The position numbers were made by a program, and so were the translations under genes. Below, piece by piece: positions 61,032 through 64,000 of a stretch of DNA of 64,000 nucleotides. Within the stretch, counting starts at the first letter, position 1. Each line of letters opens with the position of its first letter. The stretch is from Margaritifera margaritifera. Its lineage: Eukaryota > Mollusca > Bivalvia > Unionida > Margaritiferidae. The stretch is taken from contig JAQPZY010001048.1 of the NCBI GenBank assembly GCA_029931535.1, positions 704,001-768,000 on the forward strand, read 5' to 3'. The notes below the pieces were generated by a model. The model did not search any database, had not been told where the DNA came from, and saw only the letters and a list, made by a program, of their open reading frames with translations.

Positions 61032-62755
61032 ATTGTCAGACCGTTTAATAAAGCCACTTTACCTACCTGAAAAAGAAAAGTAATTGCCTAACGTTTTAAC
61101 TTCCCTAATACGAACTTCGTTTTAAATCATAAACCGAATTACATATTAATCAGCTGATATACGCTTGAGTATCACAGTTTATGAATGAGGCGCGTAAAGC
61201 AACAGTCAGGCATTTTTACTATGATCACTGCTAATAACGAATTCTTAGATGCATGGGTGTAGGAGACCCATATATATATATATATATATCATTTACAGAT
61301 ATTGTGCAGTGGTCAAATTGTGCATTAGAGAAGATTTCAACAGCTGAATGACTCTAAAAGTTGCTCACCAAAGCCAGGCTAATAACGGTTGAACTGTTTC
61401 TGGCGGGACATTGCGAGAGGATCCAATGGGGACTTGGCATCTGATTTAAAGCTTTATTTTCACAGTTATTTAAAACGGGAATGGACAAATTGTTAGAACT
61501 TGATGATACAGATTTGTTACAGAGAATGCTACTCATTTCCTTTTTGTGTATTTCTCATTAGGCTACAGCATAGTTGTTCACGCTTGTTCAGCTTTAACCG
61601 TGAAACCTCAAGAAACCTCAAGGACAAAAATAACTCTAGCCTCGTTTGAGAGGATGGTGATAGGGAATCAGAAAAAGAGAGTATCGTTTTCCTACTTCTA
61701 GGAAGTGACGGTACAATTCTGTTTTTTTGTGTTTTTTTTTTCATTGAGTAAAAAATTGGTGATACGTGTAACTTGACATCTTCAGAGGCAGCGATATTAT
61801 CACACCTTTAAACAATAATAATATATGTATCAGCTGTTTTATATGCCCCCCCTCACCTCCCTTATATGCAGTCTCTTTAACTGGCAACAAAATATATATT
61901 TCCCGCTAAAGACTAAGATTAGTTCTCTCGAAAGGGTTGTGTTGAGGTTTCAAAACGTCACGCTCAGTAACTTTTTAAGGGTTGTATCCACTGGAGAGCT
62001 CGATGGTTAGAATAATTCCAGACAAACAACAACATACGCTGTTTGTTCAACAAAACATTATTCTGAAAGTCTATAACAATATAATCAATCAAATAAAGAA
62101 AGATAATTCCAACGTAGAAAACGAAATATTTATTTTTGCTCAGTTTGCTTACAAATCAGGAAGGCTTCCTGTAGGCCTTCTGTAGGTATCATGCCCACAG
62201 GAGTGTTAAAAACAGAATCAAACTAAACAAGCAAAATCAAGGACATCCACAATGACAAGAACTGACACACCAATTTGCATGTGAATCAATATGAAACATC
62301 TTTCTTGGTTCATGTTTTTTCTTTCTTTCTGGACTCAATATTCATTGTGAACTCATGTAGCATAGATGCTACACCGCTGTCTATGACTTCATTGTCATAT
62401 GAGGCTCTGAGTATAATACTACATCACAGAACAAAGCCGATCAACGCATAATTACACATATGTAAAAACGTAATTGAAAAAAACGAACAATCAATTAATG
62501 CCATCGTCATAATATTAAGGCGCAGTCAAGCCCGTAGTCTCCATTCACTGGGTGTTGAAACACAATAGTCGTATTGAACTGTCACTATGACCAACTCTGG
62601 GAGGACATTCCTAACTTTAAGTTCTGTACATTTGATGGAGAATAATTATTAGCCATAAAAAAAGATTAATATCAATTACAGAAATTAGCTCTTTTCTTGC
62701 AGATAAGGAATAATTGGTTACATTTACCCTTTGAAACGGGTGATATAATAATAGT
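61030..62755. other. Intergenic; short (TA)n
   Basis: Contains (TA)n at 61270-61289. Two adjoining minus-strand open frames (61354-61536 and 61529-61744) are Ser/Leu-rich and unrecognised. The plus frame 61982-62185 is open for 67 codons with no recognised domain. None is supported as a gene. Confidence 0.45.
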
Positions 62756-62776
62756 AACAACAACAACAACAACAAC

Positions 62777-62823
<47 letters not shown>
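62756..62823. repeat. (AAC)n(AAT)n trinucleotide microsatellite
   Basis: About seven AAC units then about fifteen AAT units, the only long trinucleotide array in the window. Confidence 0.96.
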
Positions 62824-62826
<3 letters not shown>

Positions 62827-63384
62827 CTTTTTTTAAAGAAGAAGTTCATTTGTTCAACTGACCAATCTTCCGTGAGGTCTTCTACATCCGTCCAACATTG
62901 CGCGAACATCTGCTGAATGAATGAATGTCAATGACCGACATCTACCTGCACATCGATACTGTTACTGCGTTAGTTATATCTTGTAATACCATTTTGATTC
63001 CGAGTTTAGTATACATGCCGTTGAAAAGTCCAGTATCCAATGTTAATGTAATAGTTATTAAAACATGAATAACTACGTCTTTTTTCGAAGTCAGTTATCA
63101 TTATTATCAAGCTTTTATAGTGTTTTGCGTCACCCATTCTTAATTTACATTGCCAAGTTTGGTCACGGATTCTCAACTGCCCCAGCTGGATCTAAATGAG
63201 AAGATGTTGTACAATATTTTTAAAAAAATGTTTCTGGTATAACTCGGCTTCTTTGTTGAATCAAATTGGCATGGTGTTGTACGTCACTTGTGAAACAATA
63301 TACATGTTACTGCCCCAATGTATCTCAACTAACCTTTCTTCCTTTGTCCTAGGCATCAATTTGTAGTGGGTTTCATAGCACACA
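62824..63384. other. Intergenic, nothing recognised
   Basis: No supported gene or RNA. Confidence 0.5.
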
Positions 63385-63411
63385 ACCCCCGTTGTGAGGG
63401 ATAACGGGGGT
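63385..63411. repeat. Perfect 9-bp GC-rich hairpin
   Basis: ACCCCCGTT (63385-63393) and AACGGGGGT (63403-63411) pair around a 9-nt loop. It stands out in AT-rich sequence. Function unknown; there is no adjacent gene to terminate. Confidence 0.8.
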
Positions 63412-63476
63412 AATGTTAAATATACATTAAGATTTTGCTTTTACCTGAGTATTATTTTCACCCTGTATACATACTG

Positions 63477-64000
63477 TTATAGGTTGAATATTAAAACTTC
63501 GCGAGTGGATGCATCTTGACAAGTAGTACTAGTATAAAGGTGGGTCATTGTGACCTGTATTTCCCGCTTTACTGACTTAGATTTAATGCTTCAGTTAAGA
63601 CCTGATTTTAGCTCATGACGAAATAACTTTGTGCACTCTGCATGCATAATGTTATACCTGGAATCCGGCAATCTGGCGAGGGGATGTATCTTGATGAATA
63701 ATACACCCTTATCAGTCGGTCAGTGTGACATATATTTCATGCTTAATAAATTTGGATTCAGTTGTGTCCTTTTACTGTTCATGACTGAACCATTAAACTA
63801 GATGATTGTATGCATTTATGTTAGTACCACACTGGTGCGGAAAGGTCACTGTAACTTACATTTCATATTTTACTGACTTAGGTTATGCTGTTGCGTTAAG
63901 CTTATGATCAAAGAGGTTGCTTACATGATATGTACGTACTATCATATCTAGAATCATGACACGTTGTGTTGAGATGCATCGTGATGAGCACTACTCCCTA
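63477..64000. repeat. Satellite-like tandem array, about 150-175-bp unit, continuing past the window
   Basis: Units with a GGATGYATCTTGAYRARTA motif start near 63477, 63651 and 63943, with a partial unit near 63797. Between them GTCANTGTGACNTRYATTTC and TTTACTGACTTAG recur. Copies are diverged. The last unit is cut by the window end. Confidence 0.65.

Noticed and set aside
60752..61070. Overlapping open frames on both strands with near-identical peptides
   Set aside because: They are mirror images produced by the palindrome and the (TA)n tract.
1..64000. A prokaryote-style defence system, CRISPR array or biosynthetic cluster
   Set aside because: Tandem repeats here lack regular short spacers, and coding density, splice signals and transposon content are those of an animal genome.

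Overview
This is AT-rich animal nuclear DNA, almost certainly lophotrochozoan and probably from a mollusc. The reasons are a single-coding-exon Toll-like receptor of invertebrate type, very dense dinucleotide microsatellites, sparse genes, and remnants of LINE, Ty3/gypsy and CACTA-type elements resembling those familiar from mollusc genomes. Species cannot be fixed from the sequence. No bacterial-type operons, CRISPR arrays or rRNA genes are visible.

Only one gene looks complete. It is a minus-strand Toll-like receptor of 778 residues (55889-58225) with signal peptide, leucine-rich repeats, LRRCT cap, transmembrane helix and TIR domain. A second, decayed copy (about 20573-22852, minus) has three in-frame stops and a 32-bp frameshifting deletion in the TIR domain. 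The two copies sit in a duplicated block (about 18440-23035 and 53222-58395). The shared sequence reaches well beyond the coding region and includes a splice acceptor just before each ATG. At the left end (780-1772, minus) is a probable terminal exon of a highly charged Glu/Arg/Lys-rich helical protein. It carries an in-frame 189-bp internal tandem duplication and one premature TAA.

The rest is mainly decayed mobile DNA. From left to right: coding-like remnants (5690-5936 minus, 7697-8100 plus); a CACTA/EnSpm-like transposase relic (9550-12345, plus); a tRNA-like SINE head (about 15655-15735, minus); a LINE (about 16130-18330, minus); a 451-bp MITE with 23-bp terminal inverted repeats and a TCAA target duplication (24344-24794); a second LINE of another family (about 30240-32080, minus); a solo LTR flanked by CCGT (35714-36624); and a truncated Ty3/gypsy element (43227-47830, minus). 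In that last element integrase precedes reverse transcriptase, the Gmr1-like order. A dispersed repeat built around GGCCNATAAATCAGCC occurs near 6370, 27670-27990 and 32800-33125.

Local repeats are abundant: minisatellites at 12.6, 13.4, 28.8 and 34.0 kb; tandem duplications at 37.9, 39.0, 45.5 and 55.1 kb; a satellite-like array running off the right end; about twenty microsatellites; and two strong palindromes near (TA)n tracts (59206-59242 and 60802-60957). The compound microsatellites share one order, (CT)n-(AT)n-(GT)n.

The TLR is the only locus with a clear cellular role, innate immune or developmental signalling at the membrane. No cooperating gene cluster is seen. The most distinctive points are the TLR birth-and-decay pair, the IN-before-RT element and the palindrome-(TA)n association.
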